From NCBI GenBank assembly GCA_003445555.1, contig DMDI01000147.1:1-11152 (forward strand): a stretch of DNA of 11,152 nucleotides, written 5' to 3'. The DNA is from Desulfotomaculum sp. (GTDB lineage: Bacteria > Bacillota > Desulfotomaculia > Desulfotomaculales > Nap2-2B). The stretch's first letter is position 1, and every line of letters begins with the position of its first letter. Shown piece after piece: positions 10,980 to 11,152 of the stretch. The translations under genes were made by a program, and so were the position numbers. The notes beneath the pieces were generated by a model. It saw only the letters and a list, made by a program, of their open reading frames with translations. It did not search any database and was not told where the DNA came from.

Positions 10980-11152
10980 TCGAGCCCATCCACCACCAGG
11001 GTGCTGCTGCCAAAGGACGGGCTGGTGGCGATTTGCAGGGCGTAGGTGACTCCTTCGCCGCTCACGGCTTTCCAACTGAAGCCGGGGGTCAGGCTGTCCA
11101 CGGTGCTCCAGTTGGCCGGTGCCACCAGTGCAGGCGCGGCCGGTCCGCTCGG
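10976..11152 (-). pseudogene. Fn3-like domain fragment, out of frame with the SLH gene
   Basis: The minus strand from the window edge encodes 59 residues (APANWSTVDSLTPGFSWKAV, then SGEGVTYALQIATSPSF and LVVDGLDL) before TAA at 10973-10975. The F-x-W-x-AV-x-G...Y-x-LQIA pattern is that of a fibronectin-III-like surface domain, which fits a modular S-layer protein. GC is about 69% against ~41% in the next 120 bases. It is either the upstream part of the same gene with an indel, or sequence joined from a GC-richer gene or organism. Confidence 0.65.

Noticed and set aside
10452..11045. 197-residue plus-strand frame and a smaller one at 10648-10884
   Set aside because: Antisense shadows of the SLH protein gene, with low-complexity Pro/Thr runs opposite the Gly linker.

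Overview
The window looks like one end-to-end contig from a thermophilic, anaerobic, Gram-positive (Bacillota/Clostridia) bacterium of the Moorella/Desulfotomaculum kind. This rests on strong AGGAGG-type ribosome binding sites, a triple-SLH S-layer protein, moderate GC, many small toxin-antitoxin (TA) genes, and family types (DUF1616, DUF2922, CPBP protease, bacterial geranylgeranyl-reductase-like flavoprotein) common in that group. The assignment is an inference. No tRNA, rRNA, CRISPR array or complete insertion sequence was seen.

Both contig ends are suspect. Bases 1-41 match the Illumina TruSeq universal adapter at 37 of 41 positions, so the first gene is cut by adapter sequence. At about 10980 the SLH gene changes reading frame at exactly the point where GC jumps from about 41% to about 69%, which suggests a chimeric join, a recombination or an indel.

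Left half (about 40-4520) is a TA graveyard. In order it holds: a truncated antitoxin-like gene (-); a degraded DUF2922-type remnant (+); a DinJ antitoxin with a frameshifted YafQ toxin (+); a 5'-truncated HNH nuclease (-); a TIGR02574-type antitoxin overlapping an 87-residue partner where a RelE/ParE toxin is normally found (-); a Uma2-family nuclease overlapping a C-terminally truncated PIN-domain protein (-); and an intact MntA-HepT pair (+) with a clear sigma-A promoter. Of these, only MntA-HepT looks like a complete classical TA module.

Bases 4522-5238 carry no convincing gene but hold two large perfect palindromes, one of them G-rich. From 5239 to 9771 there is a plus-strand run of envelope genes: a signal-anchored helical protein, a DUF1616 membrane protein, a CPBP (Rce1-like) intramembrane protease, a Thr-rich two-helix membrane peptide and a geranylgeranyl-reductase-family FAD enzyme. 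The last faces a convergent SLH/S-layer protein (-). Pairing of a CAAX-protease-fold protein with a prenyl-chain reductase next to DUF1616 and SLH proteins is the most suggestive possible new system; a shared isoprenoid or lipid-anchoring role is speculation.

Three families of short dispersed palindromes (GTAGGGGCG type, CCCCCTCCC/GGGAGGGGG type, GACAAGCG-AGA-CGCTTGTC type) sit between, and once inside, these genes. They supply one stop codon, form terminators, and make up most of the predicted N-terminus of the CPBP protein.
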